A DNA stretch of 64,000 nucleotides from Falciphora oryzae. Taxonomy: Eukaryota > Ascomycota > Sordariomycetes > Magnaporthales > Magnaporthaceae. Positions 12,770-24,964 of this stretch are shown here, piece by piece. The notes under the pieces are model-generated. The model had not been told where the DNA came from. It was given only the letters and a program-made list of their open reading frames with translations, and did no database searches. Location of the stretch: contig JNVV01000064.1 of assembly GCA_000733355.1 (NCBI GenBank), positions 139,742 through 203,741 on the forward strand. The letters run 5' to 3'. Position numbers and translations under genes: made by a program. Each line of letters begins with the position of its first letter. The stretch's first letter is position 1.

Positions 12770-13849
12770 ACTTGCTGTCATATTTTTTCTTGTTGGGATG
12801 ACGACCTGCCACCTCACGGGAAAATGGATATGGGCTTGATTTACGGGGCGTTTGGTTTGAAAACCATGTAACCAGACTTGCTACGATACAAACGAGGCGT
12901 GATGGAGTTTTGGTTTTTTGTTACCCATTTTTTGGCAGGCAAAACGAGGCTGTCTGGTGTGTCCAGCACCAATGTACGGAATAACGCCCGCATGAATTAT
13001 CATGACTATGGATGGACGACAAGTGGTGATGGCTCTAGGTTTATTCCCGTATTTCCCTTAGCTCTCCTATGCCTTGCCCGGATCTCAAGCACTGCTTGCT
13101 ATCTCGAACCCGAAAAAGCCTGTATCCTGGCTTGAGATCCTTTCTCAGGCACACCAAAAAGCCCGACAGGCCACGGCCGAGACTGGAGGCTCCTGGGCCT
13201 TGGACAGACGTGCAGCAAAAACTCGGGTCAGCTCCAGGGCCCAATTGCCCAATCGCAGCAGCAGTCGAGTCGGGTCTCCGGCTTGGCACCTTCCTGATCG
13301 AGGAACTGATATACGACGCTGCAAATGGCGCCAAGACGACCGCAGTCCACCAACTTTGCACCTGCCTTGTGCGTCCAAGCTGAAGCCGCCAACCCCGCCG
13401 ACCTGCCCTGCAGAGCTGGCTGCTACCTAGGAGCGGTGGGTGTGCGCCTGGGCATCCTCGGCTCGCGGTGCCAGGCAGCGCATCACGACATGATGGCCGA
13501 CGCATTGCGACCGCCTGGCTCCTAATCTCCATGCGCCAGGAACCGCTTGACCCATGTCCCCACACCGCGTCGACTCTCCATGCTGCCCGTCAGCGAGAGG
13601 GGCAATGGCGCGACTGGATCCCTGGCACCTGGCGCCAAGAAGGGTCGGCGAGCTGTTTGGCGGAAGAAGTGCTTGCCCCCTCTCTACCAGTTGTCGATCC
13701 GGGTAATTGTATAAAAGTTGGCGTCGTCGCCCGCCGTCTCGACGAGTCGCCCTCGATGTCTTCTCTCCTCTTTTTATCCGCGTCTAGAGGCACGACTTTG
13801 TCCACTTGACTGTCGACAAAGCAAGAGCAGCGCGTGTCTGCCACCCAAG
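12770..13849. other. Intergenic: 3' region of the TF gene and promoter of the aminopeptidase
   Basis: About 1.1 kb with no supportable gene; short overlapping frames occur on both strands only. The right end contains a TATA element (13710-13716) and a CT-rich leader in front of the aminopeptidase ATG. Confidence 0.6.
13710..13716 (+). promoter_or_regulatory. TATA box of the aminopeptidase gene
   Basis: TATAAAA lies 134 bp upstream of the ATG at 13850, followed by a pyrimidine-rich stretch typical of fungal leaders. Placement and sequence fit a core promoter; the transcription start itself is not visible. Confidence 0.6.
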
Positions 13850-15389
13850 ATGAAGACAGCCTCCCTCCTCTCTGCCGGGCTCTGCGCCCTGGGCGCCCTG
13901 GCCAACGAGCCGCTGACGCTGGACAAGGTCGAGGCGGACATCACGACCAGCGAGTAGGTCTTGTCTCATGCTCGTTTGTGTCGGTCCGCGAAGCTAACAA
14001 CCAACCCCCAGGCTCCGCAACAACCTGTGGCACTTCAACAAGATCGCCCGCGAGAACGGCGGCAACCGCGCCTTCGGCCTGCCCGGCTACGAGAAGTCGT
14101 CCGACTACATCCTCGAGCGCGCCCAGGGCCGGTTCCACAAACAGATGGACACGTACAAGCAGTACTTCAACCACACCTTCGAGCAGACCAAGGAGATCAA
14201 GCTCACGGGCCCGGACGGCGAGGCCGCCTACGTCATCACGCTGCTCTACAACCACCCCACGCCCGCCGGCGGCATCAAGGCCCAGCTGATCGACACGCCC
14301 GTCAACGACGCCACGGGCTCGGGCTGCCTGGCATCAGACTGGGAGGGCATCGACGCGACGGGCAAGATCGCCCTCGTCAAGCGCGGCGTCTGCGCCATCT
14401 CGGACAAGCTCAAGTTGGCCAAGGCCCACGGCGCCCTCGCCGTCGTGCTGTACAACCAGAACCCCGGCGTGCCCGTCAGCTCGGCTACTCTGGGTGCTGA
14501 GAACATCGGCCTGCTGGTGCCGGTGGCGACCACGTCGCTTGAGAACGGTGTCGCCTGGAAGGCACGCCTAGCCGCCGGCGAGGCCCTGACGGTGACGGTG
14601 CTAGTCGACTCCATCTTCGAGACGCGCGAGTCGTGGAACATCGTCGCCGAGACCAAGGAGGGTGACCCCAACAACGTGGTGGTCCTGGGCGCCCACCTCG
14701 ACGGCGTCCAGGCCGGCCCCGGCATCAACGACGACGGCAGCGGGTCCACGGCGCTGCTTGAGATCATGGGCTCGTTCAAGAAGTACAGCGGCTTCAAAAA
14801 CAAGGTGCGCTTCGTCTGGTGGGGCGCCGAGGAGGCCGGCCTGATCGGGTCGCTGCACTACACCAGCCCGGCGCAGCTGTCCGAGGCCGAGGCCGACAAG
14901 ATCCGCTTCTACTTCAACTACGACATGATCGGCTCGCCCTTCCCAGAGTTTGTCGTATACAAGGACGAGAACCCCGGCGGCCTGGTCGGCGGCCAGCTGC
15001 TGGTCGACTACATCTCGGCCAAGGGGAAGCCCGCCGAGTGGGGCGCCTTCGGCACCAGCTCCGACTACGTCGGCTTCCTGCAGCGCGGCATCCCGAGCTC
15101 GGGCATCTTCACGGGCGCCGGCGCGCCCACGGACCCGTGCTACCACCTGGCCTGCGACGGGCTCGACAACATCGACTACGAGGCCCTGACAATCAACGCC
15201 AAGGCCGCCGCCCGCGCTGCCGCGGCGCTTGCTCTGGACCTGAGCGCCGTGCCGCCCCGGTCCAAAACGACGCCCGCCAAGCGGTCCGACGCGGCCTCGG
15301 TCCGCCGCGAGTTCCAGCGCTGGGCCAGCATCCAGGCGCACGCCGAGCACCAGCACACGTGCGCGCACAGCGCCAACAGCCGCGTTTAG
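13850..15389 (+). CDS. Secreted M28 leucine aminopeptidase with PA domain (LAP2 type)
   Basis: Zinc exopeptidase that removes N-terminal residues from peptides outside the cell. Exons 13850-13953 and 14012-15389; the 58-nt intron has donor GTAGGT and branch CTAAC, giving 493 residues. The N-terminus MKTASLLSAGLCALGALA is a signal peptide. A protease-associated domain covers about residues 140-240 (VKRGVCAISDKLKLAKAHGA). The metal ligands of the M28 fold are all present: His in GAHLDG (near 263), Asp in NDDGSG, the Glu pair in WWGAEEAG (near 306), Asp in NYDMIGSP, and His in CYHLACDG (near 413). The C-terminal tail after LALDLSAV is charged, with His and Cys, as in fungal LAP2 relatives. The next gene lies 1 kb away on the other strand. 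The identification is strong; exact substrate preference is inferred from the family. Confidence 0.94.
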
Positions 15390-16018
15390 ACGGCTGCGCG
15401 TTCCGTTAATGTAATGTAGTATCACGAGGAAAAGGAATAAATGATGATAATTGATGAGTGACTTTTTGTTGCTGTCCGTTCTGCTACCACAATCTCCCTC
15501 GTGCAATCTTTGCCCATGTCATGTCTCGGTTGGAGGGTTAAACAGTCACGCCGAGTGAGCCCTCCGATGTTTGGACGAAATGACGCAGACGAGGGTTGCG
15601 ACGACCCGACTGTCTCGCCAAGACCACCGCGTTCAAACCGGGCCGGCGGACTTGGGACGTGACACATGGCTTGGGATCACCAGCTTTCTCGCTTTCCCAG
15701 CATGGTGGGCAGCAAAGCAGAAGCACGCGACATTAGAATCAGATGCCAAGATGCCACGGAAACGAGAGATCCCGATGCTGGAAATTGCTAATTTTTTTTT
15801 TAGTTGATTGTCATGCTCTGCCTGACCAAAACAAGTATTATGCCTCTAATCCGTGCAAAAAGATCCCCTTGCCTGCCACCCGCCATGATGGTAGTAGTAC
15901 TATAGTATAATTCCTGATGGTATCTCTTTCCCAATAACGATTAATGTTTGAAACAATAGCCATGTGTATGTACGCCGTGTGTGCAGGTGGTGGTTGTGCA
16001 CTCGCGTGTGTGTGTAGT

Positions 16019-16050
<32 letters not shown>

Positions 16051-16406
16051 CCCTCTTGGTCTCTAAGTGATGGGGAGTCCAGGTGGAAAAGAGGTTTGAA
16101 GGTTGAAACAAGGTGCTGACCTCGCCAATCTGAATCCAGAGACGCCAGAGGTGCCAGAAAAAAGCGTGCGATGTTGCCCCAAAATATCCGTCCACGGTAG
16201 GTCTCATATTAGCCCGAGCCTCGAATCGTCTTCCAGTGTCGCATGTCGTTCATACACCCTTCCCCGTAAAACCCAAAACCACGTTCCCCAATAGTCCAAA
16301 ATGAAGGTTGTCCAAAAACTCTTGGTATGGGCGCGCCGCGTAAAATCATCGCGTGGAGGGAGGCTGTGATGCGCGTATATCGGCCGACGGCGTGTAGCGC
16401 CCAGCC
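15390..16406. other. Convergent intergenic region with TG microsatellite
   Basis: Shared 3' flank of the aminopeptidase and arrestin genes. It contains a TG dinucleotide run around 16005-16042 and AT-rich patches, but no supportable gene. Confidence 0.6.
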
Positions 16407-19400
16407 TCACACCCTCTGCTCCCCCCGCCTGGCCACGCCCGCCATCGAGAGGTGCATGACGGGCCGGTGGATATCGAAGCTGCGGCTCGGCACGTTCCTG
16501 CCGCCCGGAGTGCGCGGGTTCGCCACGTTGACCCTGCCCGACCGGTCCGTGAGTCTTGCGGGCGTGTGCACGTCGAGCTCTTCCTCCTCTTCGTCGTCGG
16601 TGCTGTCAGAGTCGCCCCTCCTCCTAGTCGTGGTCGAGTCGTCCTCGTAGTCGGCCAGGCGCGCAAAGTAGTCGGCCAGCCCGTCGACGCTGGGCGTGCC
16701 GACAATCAGGTCGTAGTTTGGCGGCGGCGTCATCAGGGTGGCTGCGTGCGGCGGCGGGGGCTCCTCGGCATCGAAGGGTGGTGGGTTGTATGATGGGACG
16801 CGGATCAGGTGGATTGGTCTGGGCGGCGCCACGGCTGCGTCCTGGTTCCTGACGCGCTGCAGCTGGTTCGAGGCCTGCGCCGCGGCCACCCCGCGCAGGC
16901 CGCCGGTTGCAGTGCTGGTGGTGCTGCTGCTCCCGGGCCGCAGGGACGGTGGGGGTGTTGCGGTGCCCATGGGCAGGTGGGCGGCGGGCGGGGTGGCGGG
17001 CAGGGCTGCGGCGGTGGGGTTGATCTCAACGACGGGCAGCGTGCCTGTAGAACTGGAAGGGCTGGGGTCGGTAGCGATGACGGCCGAGTCGGGGCAGCCG
17101 CACGTGGTGGTCTGGCGGTACGTGGGCGTCTCGAGGCCCGTGTACTGGGGTAGCGACGTGTTGGCCTGGGTGGCGCGGCAGTTGAGCACGGTAAAGGGCG
17201 AGTCGATGCTGATCTCGAAGTGGCGGCGGCGCTGGCCGGCCGGGTCGTCGGGGTCGAGGCGGGAGATACGCATGACAATCTGTGGTGGTTGTTAGTGTGC
17301 TGTTTAGTGGGAGGCTAAAAAAGATGTATCTTACCTTTATCCAGTGGAAGACGTTGACGTTCTTCCAGCTGCAGTCCGGGTTCAGCCGCTTGCTCTTGTC
17401 CCGCGCCATCATCTCGCACGTCGGCAGCCGTACGTTCATCTCCATCTCGGTCGCCGCCCAGTACGACTCGAGGCCCAGGTCCAGGTCGCCGAGCAGGTTC
17501 TCGGTCGGCTCGGGGAGCGGCTCGACGGCGCTGGCGCCAGGGAGGTGAACCTGAGCCCTTTGTGCTTCAGCCGCTCGTCTACGCGCCGCGGCTGCCCGAG
17601 CGCACTGCCGCTCGTCGGGAGACAATTCGCCACCGCGCAGCACGCGCACCTCGCTGCCCTCATAGGCCTTGGTGTCGAACGGCTTCCCGGCCGTCCTCTC
17701 GAGCAGCAGCATCTTGCGGCCCTGGTCCTTGCGCGTGACGCGGCGGTCGCTGGTCCAGTACTCGATGGACTCGGTGACGAAGATCTTGATCTTGTGCACC
17801 TGCAGCTTGGCCAGCGGCGTGAGCTTGAAGGCGATGGGGATGCGGGCGCCGATGGGGAACGACTTGCCCGAGATCATGATGTCGTAGTGCAGCTGGTCCT
17901 CCCACTGGCGCGCGATGGAGATGGGCTCGCTCATCTCGAGCGACAGCTGGTCCGGCACGCGAACGATGCTGACCTCGCGCACGCCGTGCAGGTTGGGCCG
18001 GAAGGCGCCCGCCCGCTCCACCACCGTCTCGAGCTGCCACCGGACGGACCCGTACTGCAGCCGCGTCGTCTCGAGCTGGTGGTGGTCGATGGGCAGCTCG
18101 AACGAGTACTCGTACGTGCCCGGCGCGAACACCTTGTAGCCCTTGAGCTGCGTCTGGCTGGGCAGCGAGGGCGACTCGCCCTTGCCGAAGCTGCGCGACT
18201 GCACCGACTGCAGCGACAGCCGCTTGAGCTCCTTGGACGTCAGGCTCGTCGACTGTCGGCCCTGCGCGCCGAGGCCGCTGCGCATGAGCGTGTTGACCGA
18301 CACGTTGGACCCCGTGGGCGACAGGCGGCCCAGCCCGTGCGACGAGCCGGTGCTGTTGTTGGCCGGCCGCTTGCGCGTGGAGACGCACTGGTTCCCGTAC
18401 TCGGTCTCCCAGCTGTCGTGCATGGCGTGGAAGAAGGTCAGGCCCTGCGTGCGCAGCGACTGCTCCTCGAACAGGTCCACTTTCAGGGGAGGGATGCCCT
18501 CGGGCCACTCGGTCCTGGCCCGGCCGACGAGCTTGAGCGTCACCGACTTGAGCTTGACGTTCTTGGACACGTTGAGCACGAGCTTGCCGCGCAGCAGCGC
18601 CGTGCCGCTATACGCGTTCTCCCTGGCGTGGCCGTCGTGCTCGAACCCCGACAGGAACACGTTGGGCTCCGCCAGCACGATGGAGCAGCTGAGCCCGCTG
18701 CCCGACGCCACCGGCTTCGACGGCACCTCGGTCACGGCTGAGCTCACGATGGCGCTTTTTGCTGACCGGTGCGACAATATGCTACTCCTGTAGTTCGTCG
18801 TCGCCGACGTTGGCGACGCCATGCTGCTCATCGGGGGTGGGCGGACCATGTGTTCGACCATGCTTGCGCAAGCCTGCGTCGGCTGCTCCTCGGAAAGATC
18901 CCCGAGCCTCGAGAGCCTCCTGCCGATGCTGAGCAGGCTCACCGGTCGCGACCTGGGCTGGACCGTGACTCTGAGCGCTGCTTCTCGCTGTTCAGGTGCC
19001 GGGGTCGGGGGACTCTGGTGTGCTGTTCCCGTCCTGGATCCACCGCTAAAGGCGCAGAGAATCTTCTGGAGTACCCTGCTTGCCTTTCCTCCTTCCTGGC
19101 CGTGGCCCTGGCTGCTCAGTCTCTTTTCTTTCCTCCTCTTATTGCCACTATTGCTCTTCTGCCTGCCGCTTCTCCTCCTGCCGTTCGCCGTCCCCTCTCC
19201 CGACGAAGGGTCGCCCAGTTCCTGCCGGAGGTCGCGGGGGATAAACCCGGCCGGGTACGAGACGATGTGGATCGAATGGGGCCTCCGTGGCCTCGGGCCG
19301 ATCAGCGGGTTCGGGAAGGTCGCCGGTGCAGCCTGCAGAGAACGGCGGTCGCTGCGGCCCCTGGGATTGAAGTACAGCGTGCCGTGGGCCGAGTGGCAGT

Positions 19401-19491
19401 ACGGCTCTGCCCTCGAGCGGTGGTGGTGTTGGCGCGGCGGCGGCTGGGGTGGCCGGGCGCTTTGTAGCTGGTCTTCTCTGTCTGCAGACAT
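16407..19491 (-). CDS. Alpha-arrestin (arrestin N and C domains) with PY motif
   Basis: Adaptor of the alpha-arrestin family, which brings a Rsp5/HulA-type ubiquitin ligase to plasma-membrane permeases for endocytosis. Exon 1 is 19491-17335 and exon 2 is 17279-16407; the 55-nt intron has donor GTAAGA and the junction is phase 0. The product is 1009 residues. A long basic, Ser/Pro-rich N-terminus (about 1-260) precedes the arrestin N domain (starting near 265 at LSCSIVLAEPNVFLSGF) and the arrestin C domain (about 500-760, including YDIMISGKSFPIGARIPIAFKL, written here only as landmarks SFPIGARIPI). An insert of about 75 Ser/Thr/Arg-rich residues (TRKRPANNSTGS onward) splits the two. The tail has PPNY near residue 906, the canonical PPxY ligase-binding motif, next to proline-rich repeats and an acidic DDEEEEE stretch. 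The exact cargo cannot be told from sequence. The antisense strand has a long open frame that is only a composition effect. Confidence 0.88.
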
Positions 19492-20810
19492 GATGATTGG
19501 TTCGAGAAGCGTTAGAAGGCACTAAAACGGCGATGTGTGCGGCGCGGCACGCGTGCTGATGCACGCGGGGCAACAGCAAGGGTGCCGGAGCGGCACAAGA
19601 CACTCTAACGTCTGTGGCTGCGAGCTAGCTTCGGGTACGACGTGGGCTGGAGTCGTGAGCCGCTCCTAGGCATGGTCGACCTGCACCATATGTTTGGGGC
19701 AAATGGGACAGAAGAAGAGAGGGGCGGGTATGTTTGGTCGACTCTCGTCTTGGGCCACAGGAGAATTAAGAATATTGTGGGAAAGACAAGATGCAAAAAG
19801 TAAAACAAGGTAGTTCTAGGTCGGGGGATGGCCGTCACGTTATGCCTCTTCCCTTGCACAGAGCACAGGTCTGGAGGGGTGGTGGCGATGCGCTGGCGGC
19901 GGGAGGTGAGGGTATCCTTAGGTATCGCGCCGAGGCACGGGAGAGAAGGGGATTTTAGGTGGTAGGGATGGATGATGTTGCGGAGGGCAGCAGGCCGCAA
20001 CCGGCCGAGTGGAGCACGGCGTGGGCTTAATGAGCACACACTGGGAGCAGCAGGGCAGGGACAAAGAGAGGGAGCGAGGCGGGCTTGTGCGGGGAGGCGA
20101 GCCGGGCGCGCAGGCTGGGGGTGTGGAGGGCATGTGGTACGGGACGGGGACAGTGCAGCCCGATGGGAAGGGAGGGGACGGCAATTCAAGGCGAGGAAGG
20201 TGACCTGGGGAGGGCCAGTCGCCAGGGCGGGATGGAGCAGAGGGCAGAGAGACAGACAGCCAGTGCCTTGGCCGGTTCAAGTCCAGTCTGGTCCCTGCGG
20301 GCGACTGATTCATAAAACCCAGCAGATATTATTGGAGGGAGGGGGGCGTTACGGGTGTATTATCACGGGCTTCCCGGACAGGGCGAGTAATAGGATGGGC
20401 GAGTGACAGGGAGGCAGGCGGTCAGGATGGATGCGGAACAGGAGGCCATGTTGGAGCGAAGGGAAAAGGGAAAGGGGCATGGGGCCACGCCACTTGCCAA
20501 CGCAGAGGCACCAGCCCAAAGTAGCAATTAACGGGCTACTGCGGTGTGAGATGGCGAAACGAAAAAGAAAGGGAGACGGGGAGAGCTGATGGATAGCAAG
20601 AAAGAGAAAAAGGGACAGCCAGGCCTAAGGCCCGTTTGCGACAACGACTCGGGCATGTTTCTGCAGCAGCTCCAACTTGCCAGAGAGGGCCGGACCTGAA
20701 TTCGGACAAAGCACAGCAGCGCGCCAAACGAGCGGCCGGGCGCCGGGCGTTGGGGTTGGGGAATGAAGTCAGATGCGCGGGGAAGTGCGTGGGCGCGCCG
20801 ACGCTCGTGC

Positions 20811-20813
<3 letters not shown>

Positions 20814-20860
<47 letters not shown>
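20814..20860. repeat. Homopolymer T47
   Basis: Forty-seven consecutive T on the plus strand, the longest homopolymer in the window. The flanks do not show an obvious short direct duplication, so an oligo-A retroposon tail is not supported. Confidence 0.9.
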
Positions 20861-20861
<1 letters not shown>

Positions 20862-23800
20862 GATGCCTCTATCCCTTTGTTCGCTGGTTTCGATTTTCTC
20901 GGATGGGTAGTGGAATGTGGAGTGTGATGCAGGTGTGTGCGGGTGTGTGTGTGTGTGTGCGTGGCATGGGGGACAACGGGGAATTGGCCGAACGAAGTTT
21001 GAAAACTCTTACCTGGTCTCTCCCTGTCGCAAGCAGCCCGAGACAGCCAGCCACGGTGGCCCTGCGGCAGCCCGACGTTGATTGCTGGTATTTCCCGGGT
21101 TGGCAAGATGAAAAAAAGTACGACACGAGAAAACAGCAGCAGCAGCCACAAGTGCAGAGGGCGCCTTGCCTTTTTGTCGTGCAAGGCAGGTGCCGGAAGC
21201 TAGCGTTTCGCAGTTGGGGCGAGAGCGAGGGGCAGGACCGAAAAAAAAAAAAAAAAAATGAGCTAAAATGCTAACAGAGACGGCCTGGCCTCGCAATTTC
21301 GGAAAGTGTTGGCTTCGGGAAGTTGATGCCCGTCGTTTGATGCTTTTCTTTTTCGTTATTATTATTTTAGTTTTAGTCTTTGCCGGCCAGGCCTTTGGCT
21401 CGCCATCTTCAATTGTTGCTGAGTCAAGGCGCCTGCAGGTGCGCGCCGACGTGCAGCAGCGACGATGGGCCAGGACTGTTGCGTGACACTTACCCGAGGA
21501 AGAAGTCGCGATGCGATGGACCCGAAAAGCAGAGAAAGGGGTCCGAATTGAAGCGAAAGACGGCTGATCGGTGATCCTCAAGGGGGCCCTGTCGCCGCGG
21601 CTCCGGTTGTTTGTGACTAGACGAAGAGACAATTGAATTGATTGATTACATGACCAGCAACAACAAAAAAGAGGAGATGGCAAAAAAAAGGAGAGGGGAG
21701 AGACTGACAGGCCTGGCTGCGTCATTGACGATGACGGCACTCGCATCTGACGACATGCTGCACTTGCCAGAAAACCGGGTCGGGTCGCGTTGGCGGGGGT
21801 TGGCGCAGGTCTTGGTCGGGCAGACCAAGATGGGCAGTGACAAGCCTGGGCCCTCCTTCCTCCGAGCACGCACTAGCCTCAGTTGCTGCGTGTGTCTCTT
21901 GTCTCTCCAGCCACGCACACACTGGCGCGCTGGCCAGGCAGACAGCTGCAGCCTCAGATCACGGGCTGCTGAACCCAGCGACACGCGTCTGCTGACAGAT
22001 CTTGCTGTTTCTTGTTTGCCAAACCCACCAAGAAAGCAGTGGTGATGTGATGGACTTGCTGCGGCCATCTGACGCCAACCGACATCTGCGACGGAAGCTA
22101 CCCTCTCTGGTGTGGTGGCATCCGTCACGCTAGGAAGCTCCATGCTGTGCATTTACCCCTAACGAAAAGCTAGCGGAGAGCCAAAAATACGTGACAACGT
22201 GCATCTCCCTGTTCGGGCGGGCACCTGGCTTCCGTTGACCATCCCCCACGAACGATCATGCATGTCTCTTTTCCTCTGTCTAGGTAGGTAGGTAGCTATC
22301 TTCTCCCGCCGGCCGTAACCCGGAGAACCGACCAGGCCGCGTACCACCCTCGCTAGATTTCGGACGGTTTTTTTGCCAAGGAATCCCGATCATGCCGCCC
22401 GATCGCCCTGGTTGATTCGCCCCTCCCGGAGCTAAGGGCAGGCCAGACCGCGAGTTTTTCTCCTAAACAACGGCGACTGGCCAGGACCTTGTTTCCGTCG
22501 CGGGGTCGGCGGAGATTCCACGTCACTCGGCGACGCCAGAATCGCAAGGGCCATCGACGAGTGCCCGTCTTTCGGACGGATCTCGAGGCCGGGGAGACCT
22601 GGACGGTACCCAAAAGCAGGCGCGGCGCGCAAACGCAAAAACCTTGCTATCATGACAGGATCGCAAGGACACGAACAGCTGGGCCACATAGAAGCCGGCA
22701 CGGGCGGCACTTGTGCGTCGTTTCAGGATTTTCCTTGGCTCGCTTTCCTGCTTCCCGTCCTCCTGGGACCCAAGGTCGTTGCAGCTCGCTTGTGTGGCTG
22801 ATGCACGATGCGCGCAGTGGCTTTTTCCCATTTGGCTGACCCCTGGCCCCGTGCACGCTTCTCGTGGCACCTGTTTTCGTGCTTCGTGTCTTGCATCGTT
22901 TCTCGCATCATGGAAACCCAGGAAAACAACAAACACCATCCTATCGAAGCATTACCCAAATGCCTCAATTTCCCACCCTCACGAATCGTTTTTCTTGATA
23001 CCGTTCCGGGTCGGAGCGTCCGCGAAGCATGAAAGCATAAACAGCGGTCAGCAGTCAGGCCCACGAGTTAATCTACCTGGGCTCCTTCTCTAGCGGGAAC
23101 TCCCCCTCGCCTTGCCGCCCCGTCGCCTGACCAACCCCCGTGCGGGAATAACCAATCGCTTTTGTTAGTCGCGCGGTTTGTGTTTGATCGCCCCGTTGAT
23201 TGCCGGTACTGCCGGCCGCGATGCAACCTGCGCGACAAGGCCGCATGCGTCGCTGGGGGATGACGGGTGTGTTGTCTCGCTCCTTGTGCTCGATGGCATT
23301 TCCATCCCGCCCTCCCGGCATCGGAGTTCCTGTGGAACAGCTGCTGCCAACCATTTCCCTGTTTCTCCATTGAAACTCCATTCGCATCGCCCCGCAACCC
23401 GCCCACTTTGCTGAATAACAACCTTGCGTGCTTGTTTGCCTCTTGATGCCGACCATCTCCATCTCCCTCGGGGCCCGGTCGGCGATGCGTCGGTCGTCAG
23501 ACCTCCCTCTTCTTTTCATTTCTCGTTCGGCCGTTCTCGTGACTCTTGACGCCTGCTTCTGCGTTGTCGTCCAAGCCGTTTGGACCGAAACTTTACATGG
23601 GGTGTCGAACGCGCTTCTGGAACACGCCAGTGCCGAGTGCTAACCAAATGCAGAGACTTGTTGGAATCTCTGCAGCAAAGGGTGCCGTGACTTCGGACGC
23701 CTCCGGCCGGCATTATCCTGTGCTTGCCTAGCCGCTCTTCCCGAGGTAACTCGCTTTCGGCCGGACACGATACTGGCCCAGGCGAGAGTTTTCTGTGCGA

Positions 23801-24241
23801 AGCAAACAAGCCCCCAGCAGCCCCTGGCTGTCTGTCAGTGGGATTGGGACAGCCGAGGTGAGGATGACGAGCAAAGAGGGCGAGCTGAGTCTGCTTGCCC
23901 TCGGCAGCTCCCCAGAGAACCGCCCTCGCCTTCTTCCCCAAACAGGCCGCTGAAGCACGTAGCTTTGGAAGCCGACCCAGGGCCTGGCCGCGCCTGATTC
24001 TCCATCAACCCTCTCTTCTCAGCACCTGCAAGCGCAAGCCAATGGCAGCCTCCCGATAACACCGTCCAAGTGGCACACCACCGCTCGCCCGGCTCGGCCT
24101 CCCCCGTTCATCGGCTTCCTCTCAGCTCCCCGCCTGACCGGGTTGTATCCCTGAAGCCGACTCCAGGGCGACCAGGACGGAGCCCCCCTCTACACCGTAT
24201 CTCCCTCGATCGTCAATCTTGCGCGCTTCATGCGCTTTTTC

Positions 24242-24550
24242 NNNNNNNNNNNNNNNNNNNNNNNNNNNNNNNNNNNNNNNNNNNNNNNNNNNNNNNNNNN
24301 NNNNNNNNNNNNNNNNNNNNNNNNNNNNNNNNNNNNNNNNNNNNNNNNNNNNNNNNNNNNNNNNNNNNNNNNNNNNNNNNNNNNNNNNNNNNNNNNNNNN
24401 NNNNNNNNNNNNNNNNNNNNNNNNNNNNNNNNNNNNNNNNNNNNNNNNNNNNNNNNNNNNNNNNNNNNNNNNNNNNNNNNNNNNNNNNNNNNNNNNNNNN
24501 NNNNNNNNNNNNNNNNNNNNNNNNNNNNNNNNNNNNNNNNNNNNNNNNNN
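24242..24550. other. Assembly gap (309 N)
   Basis: Run of N. Both edges are T-rich, which suggests a homopolymer or low-complexity tract stopped the assembly. Confidence 1.
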
Positions 24551-24892
24551 TTTTCGTCGAATCCACCTCCCACTCGCAGTCGAGGCTCTTCATGTCACGG
24601 CATGCCCATCGCCGCTTTGGGGTAGGGGTCTGCATACAGGCAGGCCACTGCTCATGGTCTTGGTCCATCCCCGCCATCATGGCACATGCGTGTTGGCCTT
24701 TTCGACCTTGGGAGGTGACAGAGACCAAGTGCTGCGCCAGCCCTGTCTACTCGCATCGACCCGGAAAGAGGCAAACCAACCTTCTGGGAGCGCCAAGATG
24801 CCGCCTTCAGACGACTCGGCCTGGAATTTTTCTCTCGCTCGCTTGCGGAATCTTCCCTTGTGAAGCTCCTCTGGCGTCGCTGCATTCATGTG

Positions 24893-24964
24893 GGCCTCGT
24901 GGCGCAACGGTAGCGCGTTTGACTCCAGATCAAAAGGTTATCCGTTCAAATCGGGTCGGGGTCA
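24893..24964 (+). tRNA. tRNA-Trp (anticodon CCA)
   Basis: A 72-nt cloverleaf without intron. The acceptor stem is GGCCTCG with CGGGGTC, allowing two G-U pairs, and the discriminator base is A. The D stem is GCGC/GCGC. The anticodon stem is TTTGA/TCAAA with loop CTCCAGA, so the anticodon CCA is at 24925-24927. The T stem is ATCCG/CGGGT with loop TTCAAAT. The loop has TTCAAAT instead of the usual TTCGAAT or TTCGAATC, a single transition in the B box. A T8 tract follows 19 nt downstream as the Pol III terminator. Confidence 0.93.

Larger units (their letters stand above)
19492..24892. other. Gene-poor region with long homopolymers and an assembly gap
   Basis: About 5.4 kb without a supportable gene. 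It contains a T47 run, a TG repeat near 20935-20960, an A18 run near 21241-21258, a GTAG repeat near 22280-22295 and the N gap at 24242-24550. Open frames that cross the T47 run encode poly-phenylalanine and are artefacts. A gene hidden in or around the gap cannot be ruled out. Confidence 0.5.

Noticed and set aside
17344..18741. A 465-codon plus-strand frame opposite the arrestin gene
   Set aside because: It is the mirror of a very GC-rich coding exon; the product is Arg/Leu/Gly/His low-complexity with no domain, while the minus strand encodes a clear arrestin with a matching intron.
20636..21274. Frame spanning the T47 run (poly-Phe protein)
   Set aside because: Homopolymer translation artefact.
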